NCBI GenBank assembly: GCA_947462335.1
Contig: OX381720.1
Location: forward strand, 4,719,501 to 4,783,500
Source of the DNA: Harmothoe impar
Lineage: Eukaryota > Annelida > Polychaeta > Phyllodocida > Polynoidae
Reading direction: 5' to 3'
Length of the DNA stretch: 64,000 nt
Within the stretch, counting starts at the first letter, position 1. Each line of letters begins with the position of its first letter. The notes beneath the pieces are model-generated. The model saw nothing but the letters and a program-made list of their open reading frames with translations, made no database searches and had not been told where the DNA came from. Made by a program: the position numbers and the translations under genes. This document shows positions 10,795 through 20,542 of this stretch, piece after piece.

Positions 10795-10955
10795 ACAGTA
10801 TTCATGTGCAGCACGGGCGGGTCTACTCTGCACAGGCCCATGGCTGCATTCAGGCATCATGCCGGCCATTCGGAAGAGCATCAACCAAATAGGGTCCGCA
10901 TGATGCCTGAATGCAACGCTGGCCATGCAGGAGACTCGCCAGGGCTGCATTTAAA
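10795..10955. repeat. Dispersed palindromic repeat family, copy c
   Basis: 'ggctgcattcaggcatcatg' on the left is mirrored by 'catgatgcctgaatgcaacg' on the right, followed by 'gactcgccagggctgcattt'. The unit is a foldback with the family core. Confidence 0.6.
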
Positions 10956-11074
10956 CCCCCAGCACCTTTAAAGATAAGCCTGAGTAGGCAACCTTTCCCA
11001 GCTCCACTCCGACTGTCGCTAGAGGGGTACCGAGATCTGCACCTTTTAATTATTTCAAAGGGCATAGTACATTA

Positions 11075-11312
11075 AAGCATTATGCGGCCCTTAACTCTTC
11101 AAGGGCGGCATGATGCATTAACGCATCACACATGGTCGTCGTGATGAATGAATGTAGCACCAGCGAGTAACTCACCAGTGCTACATTCAAGCCGACCCTA
11201 CGGGGTTGATACACTCACGAAGGGTCGACGCGTTACTCGCCATGGCTACATTGGTATATCATGACGAGAAATTCCATATTTTAGTGTTGTGCCGTCCTTA
11301 AAGGGTTAAAGG
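11075..11312. repeat. Dispersed palindromic repeat family, copy d
   Basis: It begins near 'cattatgcggcccttaactc' and contains 'gcatgatgcattaacgcatc'. The core hairpin is 'agcaccagcgagtaactcac' followed by 'cagtgct'. It then has 'gaccctacggggttgatac', a second 'gcgttactcgccatggc', and the right end 'cgtccttaaagggttaaa' with the last motif doubled. It is one of the two most complete copies. Confidence 0.65.
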
Positions 11313-12186
11313 GTTAAATCTCACCAAATGAATTATCTAATCACCTCTACATCAATCACGCCCGCACGTCAACAGCCCTCTGGTTATTTATCTTATTAAT
11401 TTATTTCTCGATCCCTCTCGGGCAATTAAATTTGACAGTTGACCCTTTTGGCTGGTTGCTATAATTATGCTCCTACTTGGAACATTGTCAAGTCCTTATC
11501 GAGAGGAAGGAGGTGCTAATTTATTACTCTAAAGGTACCATAAGATTGTACAACGGTGTTTATTTGGTTTGGCCATATACTAAATGGCTAGTCAGCTATT
11601 GCTCTATTCCCAGGAGGAGGAACCTTGTTGCTATGGAGAGTGCAAGGAATCTATATGAAGGTCACCATTTTGCTATTTTCTCCTCAGATAATGGTATTAC
11701 AACAGTCATAGTGTATCCTATGCCCAAAGCATGTGTGCTATGTTGTAATGGTCCTTGTTGTTACCCTATATATAAAAGTGGGTTACTCTTCTAGTTGTAT
11801 ACGGTATGTATAAACAAGATACTTTCTAGTCCAGATATTTTACCCTCCTTGTAATTATTAGCAATTAAAGGGGGAGATCTTTTCTGATAAAGGAAATTAA
11901 TGCATTTCTTTAAGTGTATTTGTGTTTAAGAAGACTTATTTGGAGGTTAATATCTAAGGGGACTGTATATGTGTAACGTTGGTGTTGCTCCAAAGAAGAC
12001 AAATACTGAAATCCAAATCCATGTCACCAATGATGAGGTCCGTCTACAAGGATACACTTTATCTGCTTATACTTAAAAACGTAGTCAGTGCACACTAAGT
12101 GTCCGCAAATTAAAGAAACGTGAGTTGCATTGACCACTAGGGTTAAATGGTCAAGACCCACGGCTCACTTTGCATGAAGCCGTCTT
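11313..12186. other. Intergenic, nothing recognised
   Basis: A 105-codon plus-strand frame (11477-11794) is present but has no recognisable domain, no signal or membrane pattern and no splice context. I treat it as chance. Confidence 0.5.
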
Positions 12187-12421
12187 CACAGAGAAAAGAA
12201 ACAGCGTCAAAGGCACTTCATGTTGCCTCCAAAATGAAGTCCAGGGAGCCTAGGTGACTCTCTGGTCATAGTTCTCTGGGTCATATGCCTCCCCCAGGTG
12301 ATTCCCTTAGGTCAGACAGAGAGTCACCTAGGCTCCCTTAGGCTCCCTGAACTCCCCTAAACAGGGGAGTCATTCTGGAGGCAACATGGACTCCCTTTTG
12401 AGGCAGTTTTTTCTCTCTGTG
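12187..12421. mobile_element. TIR element 'CACAGAGARAAGAAACAG', copy 1 (235 bp)
   Basis: The left end is CACAGAGAAAAGAAACAGCG followed by 'tcaaagg' and 'gttgcctccaaaatg'. The right end, read inward, is CACAGAGAGAAAAAACTGCC followed by 'tcaaaagggagtcc' and 'gttgcctccagaatgactcc'. Two more copies lie at 16213-16538 and 36867-37149, with a single-ended fragment near 19160-19200. The interior has repeated 'gggagcctaggtgactc' words. It is non-coding. Confidence 0.8.
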
Positions 12422-12830
12422 TTGGCTTATCTTAGATGGCAAGAGAGTTCACCTGGTCTTCTCTATTGGTACAGGACTACATGTTGCCCATTGATAAACC
12501 AATGCTATCAGCTATACACCCCCTGTTAGTCTTAGTATCATGAGTGTGGTTGTCAATTACAACAACAAATCATCAGCACGTTGTCTATAGAAATACTAAC
12601 GATTGCATCTTTCTTGCTAAGACTCCACCAACTTCCACTATTTAATTTGTTTAGTACCACCATATTCAAAAAACGTGCCGCCCGAGGGCTTGTTCCTGGC
12701 CCGATGCTGCCACAGGAAGTGTGGTTGTGAGCATGTGCAGCCAGACAGGAAGTAGAGAATGCTATGGCGGTGACCAATGAAGCATGACTGGCTCTGACCT
12801 AGATCTACCAGCATGGCAACTTGGTACACT

Positions 12831-13029
12831 CCACTATGAACTTGAACTTGGATTTTGCTCTGTTTGAGTAATCCCTATATCCTGGTAGCTCGGAACCAGT
12901 GAACAGGAACCGGAAATGGAACCAGAAAGTATGATGATAAAGCTACCAACATACACTCTGTTCACGGGTGCCAAGCTACCAGCAGGGGTCGCCCAAACCC
13001 AACCAAATCCAAGTTCAATGTCATAGTGG
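12831..13029. mobile_element. Small inverted-repeat element (about 200 bp)
   Basis: The left end is CCACTATGAACTTGAACTTG, continuing 'gatttt'. The right end, read inward, is CCACTATGACATTGAACTTG, continuing 'gattt'. This gives about 25 bp of TIR with two or three differences. The interior has a second short inverted pair, 'gtagct' with 'agctac'. It is non-coding. Confidence 0.6.
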
Positions 13030-13353
13030 CTGTCACCAGAGCCTTCCTTCGGAAGGATTTGGGAACGAGAGTAGGCAACTTAGGAGCCAAAGGTAGAGAT
13101 GCATGTAGGAAAATCATCCACGTAAAAATAGTAAGAAAGTCTTTTTTTTTTGAAGCACCATACTTTTTTAATTATCCCCTGCTATGTATAGATATGTCCT
13201 TCATGATTGGGCTTTGTTTACACCATGTAGGCACATTTTCTGTTGCACATGTGCGGATCCAAACATCCTGAAATGGCTTTCGAGGAACTTAGAGGAGGGA
13301 AACACCCACAGGCTCCAATTGATACTGATGGCTTGTTCGAGAACTATTCATTA

Positions 13354-15605
13354 TAGTCCAAGAGTTTTAGACTTTGAGGTCAAACAAATTCGGAACAAGC
13401 TGATTTTTTCAGAGAAGATGCCCAGAAGGGTTATATAACACATACTAAAAGTCCCGGGAAATCCTCCTTGAGCTCGCTCTGGAATTCAAGATGGCGTCCA
13501 AAATAGGCATTATGCTATATAATCCACACATTTTCCTATATATTGTTAATTAAATTTGATTTTTATTGCAATACAATTTAGATGTGTTGTGTATTGTTAC
13601 TAATTCAGTCACTAGTATTGGATATGGCTTCCAAAATGGCCGTCACAACACTTCTCTAAAGGTTTTCATATATTTTCGACTTTATCCATGAAATTGGAAC
13701 AAAAGTGCAAAAATAGGTTCACTGACCCAAATAGATTGTAGACCTCAAAGAAATTACAATATGAGTGTAATATTCTGTCCAAGATGGCCGCTTATAACAG
13801 CAAATTACACCTATTTTTGTGGAAATCTGGAGAACAGCACTGAATTCCATCACATTAATTTTCTCCCTGACTGTATATACATATATATTTATAGCATCTA
13901 AGTAAAGGTACACATATATGTGGGTCTCAAAGAATTCTTTCAGATTATGGCCCTAATATTTACCCCAAATATCCATTATGTCTATCTCTGTTTCTTTTTA
14001 ACGTGGAAACACAGATCAAAATGGAAAGAGTATGTCTGTCAGGTGTAGGAGTTCAATCATATCAAATATAAAATACTAGGTGGTGGCGTTTTTTGAATGA
14101 GTTCCCTAATCAAAGTCATGTTAATTTCATAATGTTTTCCCGTTGAGAAATTGAGTAACACATGTATGAAGTGTGAGGTCAAAGGTCAACACCAAGTCAA
14201 AGTAGTTTATTACCAAAATAAGCTCACTCCTGTCTATCTGTTTTGTCAAGTAGTGTAGGTGATGCATTGCTGCATGCCTCACCTCTGCAGTTTTTGCACA
14301 TCGATGTGCAGAAGAGTCCCATCTTTCTGCACCCACATGTCATATTTGTGCAGCCAGTCTCTTTGCATCCACATGCTACCAATTTCAGAAGCTTCTCAGG
14401 TGCTGTAGGCATGTCTGTTACAACTGGGACAAGGGCACCATCCTGAGATTTCCATCCCCATTCTGTTGTGGGCAGTGCATTCCCCATCCACTGCTGGACA
14501 GTGTGGTAGGTGCGGTAGGAATACTGCTTTGCAGCAGCACTAGTTGGAGGTAGACTGGCTAGTTGGAATGATGTACTCAGGGACCCTCTTCCAATTACCC
14601 GTTTGTACGTGATATGCCGATGTTCGTTGAGAGATTTTGACTTCCCAGCTCCATAGATTTTGAGAATAAACCTTTCTCCAGCAACTTCCACTTCACTGTG
14701 TGTGCATGAACATTTTGTAAATGTAGCTAACAGTCCATGCTCCTTTTCTTCGTGAACCATGTTGAAAGCTTTCCGCTTTCCCTGTCGATATATTGCAGAA
14801 ACAGTGTCACACCCGGTGATCGCGTATACAGCCAATAGACTTTCCTGTGTGTCTCCAATGGCACATTGGATTTGATCAATGCTATACAAGATCGGAGGGG
14901 TAGTAGAACACATCATGTACAATTTTGATGTAGGTGATGCCCTGGCCACCAGCATTACCAGGACATCATTTCTATTTCCTTAATGAATATGACAATATAA
15001 GTGAATTGTGATGATGTCAAGTTATATTTGTGTAGCACATGATCTACATTTCCCCCATGGTTGGTTACTGAGATAAAGAGAAAAAAGATGTTTACATGAT
15101 TGGTCCTTAGTGGCCATATTGAATGACATGTGGTAGGGGAAGTACCAGTATCTTCCAACATCATGTTAAGATGATATAGTGAGCTACCTCTTGAGAGTTA
15201 AAAAGCAGAATTCAACTGTATGTTTAAAACATTAGACACAATGCATCTATAATAATCACTGTGAACACAGCATCTCTGGTGTCATATCACCATTATGGAC
15301 CTAATGTTGGATCTCAATGGTGGCTATAATTACTTATATGATATACTGCGATCTTCTACTGTAGGCATTTATATAATCTTGTCATCCATTCCACATTCAC
15401 TTGCAAACCAGAAGAATAATGAAGCCTCTTTCAAGAAAATAGCTATTTTGGACGCCATCTTGAATTCCCGAGCGAGCTCAAGGAGGATTTCCCGGGACTT
15501 TTAGTATGTGTTATATAACCCTTCTGGGCATCTCCTCTGAAAAAATCAGCTTGTTCCAAATTTGTTTGACCTTAGGTCCTACTTTGAGCTTTAACTCTTG
15601 GACTA
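13354..15605. mobile_element. 2.25-kb element with about 155-bp inverted repeats
   Basis: The plus strand at 13354-13506 and the minus strand at 15605-15443 are near-identical. Landmarks in order are 'tagtccaagagtt', 'ggtcaaacaaatt', 'ggaacaagctgattttttca', 'atgcccagaagggttatata', 'agtcccgggaaatcctcctt' and 'aagatggcgtccaaaatag'. They enclose 1.9 kb with one protein-like frame on the minus strand (14224-14955). The outer limits are uncertain because similarity fades rather than stopping at a clean duplication. It looks like a DNA transposon or a composite held between inverted copies. Confidence 0.75.
14224..14970 (-). CDS. Cysteine-rich 'GCDT' protein fragment inside the element
   Basis: A frame of about 248 codons (first ATG at 14955) continues a few residues upstream as GNRNDVLVMLVAR, preceded by a stop. 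It may therefore be an exon beginning after an AG near 14970, or a truncated gene. It contains the motif AITGCDTVSAIYRQGKRKA (about residues 45-65) and LPPTSAAAKQYSYRTYH (about 135-150). Near the C-terminus is a dense cysteine cluster of the form CxCx4CxxxxCxCxxxGLxCxxxCxxCxxxxC (about 195-230), which recalls CXC/tesmin-type zinc-binding repeats. Such GCDT plus cysteine-cluster proteins are familiar to me from repetitive elements of invertebrate genomes. The function is unknown and I do not assign a transposase catalytic core. It is probably not a host gene. Confidence 0.55.
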   Translation of the reverse strand, partial: NDVLVMLVARASPTSKLYMMCSTTPPILYSIDQIQCAIGDTQESLLAVYAITGCDTVSAIYRQGKRKAFNMVHEEKEHGLLATFTKCSCTHSEVEVAGERFILKIYGAGKSKSLNEHRHITYKRVIGRGSLSTSFQLASLPPTSAAAKQYSYRTYHTVQQWMGNALPTTEWGWKSQDGALVPVVTDMPTAPEKLLKLVACGCKETGCTNMTCGCRKMGLFCTSMCKNCRGEACSNASPTLLDKTDRQE

Positions 15606-16212
15606 TTAGCTTCAAGGAATAGGGTAAAGGTCTGACAGTATGTACACTGATATTCTTTGGCTCCCTGTACTACCAATCACCAGTAGCAATCACCAAGTTC
15701 GGCACTAATTTTTTGGCTCACTATACGACCAACCTAGGTTAGTTGATATTGTCAGGTTGGTCAGTACTGACCAATCGACCTTAGTCTTTCCATGTTAGGC
15801 TAAGTCCTTTTCAGTAAGGCATTAGTCATATGTTGTTTTGCCTCAGTCATTATTGCATAGCACTTGGTCATGCCTGACCAATGCCTCTATGGCCAACCTG
15901 GGATAGCCACTACAGACTAAGGGCCGGGGCTTTTAGATTATCTGTGTGGTACCCCCTCTGCACCTCCCAGATGACTACACAAAGAGGGAGCTCCTCATTC
16001 AGGCACTAAAGGGGCTCTAGTGTTAGTAGTGTAGCATACAAGCTCTGTTGGAGCCTGGAAACACCAGTTTACATATGCAGTGTCAAAGCCTGGATTATGT
16101 ATTGCAGAGGTTTCTCACCCTCTAGTCTTTCAGGCTAGCAAGCCATATTCAGCACATACAGAACTGAACTAGCTTTGTAGTGTGGTTCTCCAACACAGTG
16201 GAATTCCGGCCA
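15606..16212. other. Intergenic, nothing recognised
   Basis: Repeated words of the 'gaccaacct' and 'ttggtcagtactgaccaa' type lie at 15725-15790. No gene or clear element was found. Confidence 0.45.
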
Positions 16213-16538
16213 GACAGAGAGAAAAAAGGGAGTCCAGACTGTCTCCAGAATGACGCCTCTGTTTAGGGGAGCCCTGGCTGATGAAAGTTGCATAATCACC
16301 GAACGCATCCCACTGACAATTCTAGTAATGTTCTATTTTAATATGTGGTTAAGTGCGAGTGGTGATATTGCCCCTTTAAGGCAGCCTAGGAGATTCCCTG
16401 GCTCACCTAACAGAGTCGCCTAGTGGAGTCATCCCTGGCTCACCTAGAGAATCACGTAAGGACCTGGGCTCCCCTAGAGAGGGGAGTTGTTCTGGAGGCA
16501 ACCTGGACTCCCTTTTGACGCTTTTTCTTTTCTCTGTG
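16213..16538. mobile_element. TIR element 'CACAGAGARAAGAAACAG', copy 2 (about 326 bp)
   Basis: The left end is 'gacagagagaaaaaagg', and the right end, read inward, is 'cacagagaaaagaaaaag' followed by 'cgtcaaaagggagtccagg'. The diagnostic 'ctggaggcaacctggactcc' near the right end matches copies 1 and 3. The left terminus is eroded. Confidence 0.7.
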
Positions 16539-17455
16539 ATATGCGCCTTTAGGGACATACCAAGATGATCATAATCTAGCTAATTCATCAAAGAGTATTC
16601 ATGATAGATACTCTTTTAATCAATGTTTAGTAAAACATTCTCAAGTGACTGAATGCTGCATTGATCACTGTCATTGTCTTTTTAACCTAACCACCATATT
16701 TAAAAATAAAACACCTCACACCAGTGACAGCTTAGATATACATCTGAATGTATGGTAAGTAGGGGAACACTGGAACACTGGATTATACATCCTAATCAAT
16801 TAGCCAGTAGCTTCATGGGTAACGTAGGGCTCTTATAATTCGTATCATTTAATGTTTGGGACATGGTGTAGAAACAGATCTATATAGAGAGGGAGACAAC
16901 CATCACTCACGGGGACTATTTTCCGGCACTATTTTCCGGCAGCGATAAACCAGCTGCATCCAGATCCATCCAAAGCCATGTGCATCCCATATGACACTAA
17001 AATATATTTATATTCCACTCGGCCCAAAATGAATCAGACTCCTAACACACAGAGATATGGATCTACAGACGTAGTTTATGTGTAATTAAAACACTTCATA
17101 AAAAACCTGTTTTCAATGTGGTAGCTTCAAGTTTATACTCCTCTAGTACTTTTATTTGTAAAAGAATATTAATACTATATATTGACATATTTGTTATCTG
17201 CAATGCTGATATGTGCCCATAAATCTTATACTCTATGTACTACTTGATTAAAGTATATTGCTCAACGAGTCCAAAAGTAAAAAATACTCAGATCTAACTA
17301 CCCGATCTGCCACCTCTGACCCATCAGAGTCATCGATATCCTCAGCCTCCTAGCGCAACTGATTAACACTGCTCAAAATGGCGGAAATTCCAATCACCCC
17401 CACCCCCTCAAACTACACAGCCTCTCACCCCCTCTACCAAAAACATCAACATTGC
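16539..17455. other. Intergenic, nothing recognised
   Basis: AT-rich; no open frame with protein character and no repeat partner in the window. Confidence 0.5.
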
Positions 17456-17706
17456 CCTTAATCCTTTAAGAAGAGAATAGTGCCTGATTAAGCTATGATC
17501 TTGTCGGCATGATACATGAATACAGTCCTGGTGATTAACTCACAGAGGGGTGCATTCATGCATCATGCCGACCCAATGGGTTGATACTCTCCTGAAGGAC
17601 CGCATGAGTGTGGCGAGTTACTCCCCATGGCAGTAGTCACGAGTCAATACGACAAAGGGCATAGTGCATGCATTAAAGCCCTACGCGGCCCTTATAGGGT
17701 TAAAGG
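17456..17706. repeat. Dispersed palindromic repeat family, copy e
   Basis: The left end is 'cccttaatcctttaag'. It then carries 'ggcatgatacatgaatacag', the disturbed core 'cctggtgattaactcac', 'gcattcatgcatcatgccga', 'cccaatgggttgatact', 'gcgagttactccccatgg' and the right end 'gcccttatagggttaaa'. It is the most complete copy together with copy d. Confidence 0.65.
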
Positions 17707-19560
17707 CCGCCGTGCAGGCCTGACATTACATTAATTGGGAGGAATTTGCGGAAATTTGACTAATTTACAGATGAAACATGTGGCTCACCTCTGTTGGACG
17801 GCGATCCATTTTCTCAGCCTTCTGTGTGACGATGGACGCTGCTGCTTTCAACACTTTGTGGCTGAAACTAACTTGGTGTCGGCTAGAAAGATACTTTAGA
17901 TACCAACCAGCCAATCAGAGGCCAGCTTACATAAGGGGTTTGAAACTGGCAAATCAGATCTGTCCTTACAAGTCCTCACAACCACTTCCTGTCCTTTTCA
18001 CCGGAAATTAGATTTTTGTCCCCCGGCTGCTGTCTGGATGTTGAATGGCTTTGATATTGCTATGCCAAACAATATTTCTAACACTTTCTTCTTCTTTTTC
18101 TGAAAGAAATTATTAAGGGTAAATCATTTATTGCCAGATGGGGGGAGGGGGCGTCTCGTTTGATATATAAGAAGCCATAACTGAAAAAAGACCCTCAGTA
18201 TTAAAGGGGTGGTAGGACATCATTCCATCCACGTTTGTGGGTTGTTTTCATCTCTGTGGAGCAAAGGGGAGGGGGGAGGGTCGCTGGTGACATTTTTCAA
18301 AACCATTGGGTCAAGATAAACGTAAAGCTTATCGGTGCCCAAATGTAGAAGAGATATTCCGCTACTGATGATTATGCGGAATAGGCACAAAACAGGGGAG
18401 CTCTAGTGCAACATAATGCGCGGACTCTCGGGAACTTGAAAATTTAATTCAGAAAAAGAAGGGCAAAATCTAGCTTTTACCTGAAATCCCCATATTACCT
18501 TGGTGTAAGCCTATGTGACACGCGAGGGAAAGACGTACAAAAGGTAACATCCAATGTAATTTCTTTTCTACTTTTGGTTGAGCTAGTATTTAAGTTCTTC
18601 AAGACTCACTTATTGAACAGCCGTCTGCTCGTTCCTAAAAAACATGCACGGATCAACAAATATGTTAAGCAATGTATGATATCCCTTGGATAATTGTAAG
18701 GAATCTACGTGTGTGCAGAAAAACATCCCATCACAGGATGATTCGTGCTAGTAAAAGAATAATCAATCAATTGATGGGGGCCGGGTATATATTGCCATCG
18801 TTAAAAGCCCGCCCTGCACCCGGCCCAGCTGATTATGAATGACTCGTCCTCACACGTGGAATGGTTTATGTGCCCCCTCTCCACAGCTTCCACTGTCTGC
18901 GGTGTAATGTTATCAACCCCACTGTGAAATAAACTAGAACGTACGGGTAGTGTCTTATATAATGAATTATATAGTTTAGAGGCTGATATGAATCTTAATT
19001 GGATAATTATAAAAAGTCTAATTGCATCTAATTGCAAGTATCAACTGATAATTATATCGTCAACAACTTTGGATGTGAAGTGAGCCTTCATGTTGATATA
19101 TAGTTTAAACAGAGCTTTTGACAAAACCATCATATTAAAAGAGTTAATTGATGCAGCCTGGGCCCCCCTAAAGAGGGGAATCATTCTGGAGGCAATTTGC
19201 ACAGATTCAAGGAAGAACAAACAAGAAGAACAGAATAAAAGAGTTTCCGGTTCAGAGCCCTTGATATATACAGCTACAGTAATATTAAGTTCTAGTAGAT
19301 CTAACTATAGGAGCTCCAGTATACACATGTACAGTATAATGCCCCTGAGGCTAATGCTTATCACAAGCGTAAGAATAATATACCGGTAGTATGTACCGGT
19401 AGTAATTGTGAATCCAATCTACCCTAACGTATACTAGTTGGATTAAGTAATTCTTATAAAAATATAACAACAGGTAGTATGGGCTTAGACTGGGATCACA
19501 AACACCCGCCAAACCACCAAACCAAACCAGGTAAAGGATGAAAAAATATATATTAACAGA
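17707..19560. other. Non-coding, perhaps including the 3' noncoding end of the retrotransposon
   Basis: A 45-bp fragment of the CACAGAG family lies near 19155-19200 ('gaatcattctggaggcaa'). At 19379-19405 a short direct repeat 'taccggtagta' occurs twice. The downstream side of the minus-strand retrotransposon should end somewhere here, but I could not find the split direct repeats expected for Ngaro-type elements. Short open frames at 17778-18011, 18801-19037 and 19090-19389 show no domain. Confidence 0.4.
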
Positions 19561-19564
19561 CGCA

Positions 19565-20485
19565 TTATAACAAGAAATCCAACACTTTCTGACTCCAAAC
19601 TCTCTCTTCTACCACCAAATTCGACAAAGGTCTATTTAAATATCTCAATACACACATACTTTTCCAATCTCCTCTCTTAGAAATATCACACAATTCCATC
19701 CCTACCATAGATAACTTTGTCGCACCACCATGACGAAAACTGTGCCTACCATATCTACCGGTAAAACCTAATTTAACACACAACTTTGATAGCCTATCCA
19801 CAAACCAACCATACTTGGCGGTCACAAACTCTCCCTTACAAGACCAGCCTAACAAAGGCTTACCTATACCGGTACCACTATAATCCATAATCCAACGTAA
19901 GTACTTCATAAAACACAAGGGATGGCCTGCTACAGTAGCCACAGGAATTTCTAGTACACGCTCTTTAAATTGAATAGTTTTGGTGCGCTTCACCTTAAAG
20001 ATCACTCCCCAATCACACCACATAACATCCTCATAATTAATAACCATTTCAGAATCAAACACATTCGAACCTCTCAGTAGAGTTCTAAACATGATTAAAC
20101 ATGCTGTCCAAAATACCACATCTTCCATACATCTAAAATTTAACAAATCCTTAATTTTACGCAAATCCTCCGGAAATATACAACTTGAGGATTCTACATA
20201 ATTTCCTTTGAAACGTTTAACACCACCCAGGATCCATAACAGACCCAAAGATGCTCGTGACTCATCCTTAAACCCCAACATACGGGCATGGACCAAAACC
20301 GCAGATACATATTGTTGAATCGATGAGTAACATAATTTCTTACTAAGCAAAGCTATATACTTCTTCATAACCAAACTCTCTAGAGGGTAACACTTAAACC
20401 CCTTTTCCACACAAAAACTTTCATAACGCCTAATCTGTACAGAACGAGTTTTCTTAGTGTTTTCCGCATAAAACATATCTTCCAA
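19565..20485 (-). CDS. Tyrosine recombinase of a Ngaro/DIRS-like retrotransposon
   Basis: This enzyme would integrate the circular cDNA of a tyrosine-recombinase retrotransposon. The frame is 306 codons. Its first codon is TTG; the first ATG is at 20476, and similarity-like sequence (LLTEVRR) extends a few residues upstream to a stop, so the true start may depend on splicing or frameshifting from the upstream frame. The catalytic pattern of the family is visible: Arg near residue 138 (LLRGSN), His248-x-x-Arg251 (RHSFRHG), Trp274 in the third position (GDWKS) and the nucleophile Tyr282 (RYL). The N-terminal helical core-binding region is at about residues 10-70. No internal stop is seen, so this part may be recent. 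It lies 57 bp downstream of the RT/RNase H frame. Confidence 0.85.
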   Translation of the reverse strand: MEDMFYAENTKKTRSVQIRRYESFCVEKGFKCYPLESLVMKKYIALLSKKLCYSSIQQYVSAVLVHARMLGFKDESRASLGLLWILGGVKRFKGNYVESSSCIFPEDLRKIKDLLNFRCMEDVVFWTACLIMFRTLLRGSNVFDSEMVINYEDVMWCDWGVIFKVKRTKTIQFKERVLEIPVATVAGHPLCFMKYLRWIMDYSGTGIGKPLLGWSCKGEFVTAKYGWFVDRLSKLCVKLGFTGRYGRHSFRHGGATKLSMVGMELCDISKRGDWKSMCVLRYLNRPLSNLVVEERVWSQKVLDFLL

Positions 20486-20542
20486 ACGCCTTACTTCCGT
20501 CAGTAGCTCATCAGCTTAAAAATAAAAATTAAAAATAATTAA

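Noticed and set aside
11477..11794. 105-codon open frame as a small gene
   Set aside because: No domain, signal sequence, splice signals or conservation that I can see.
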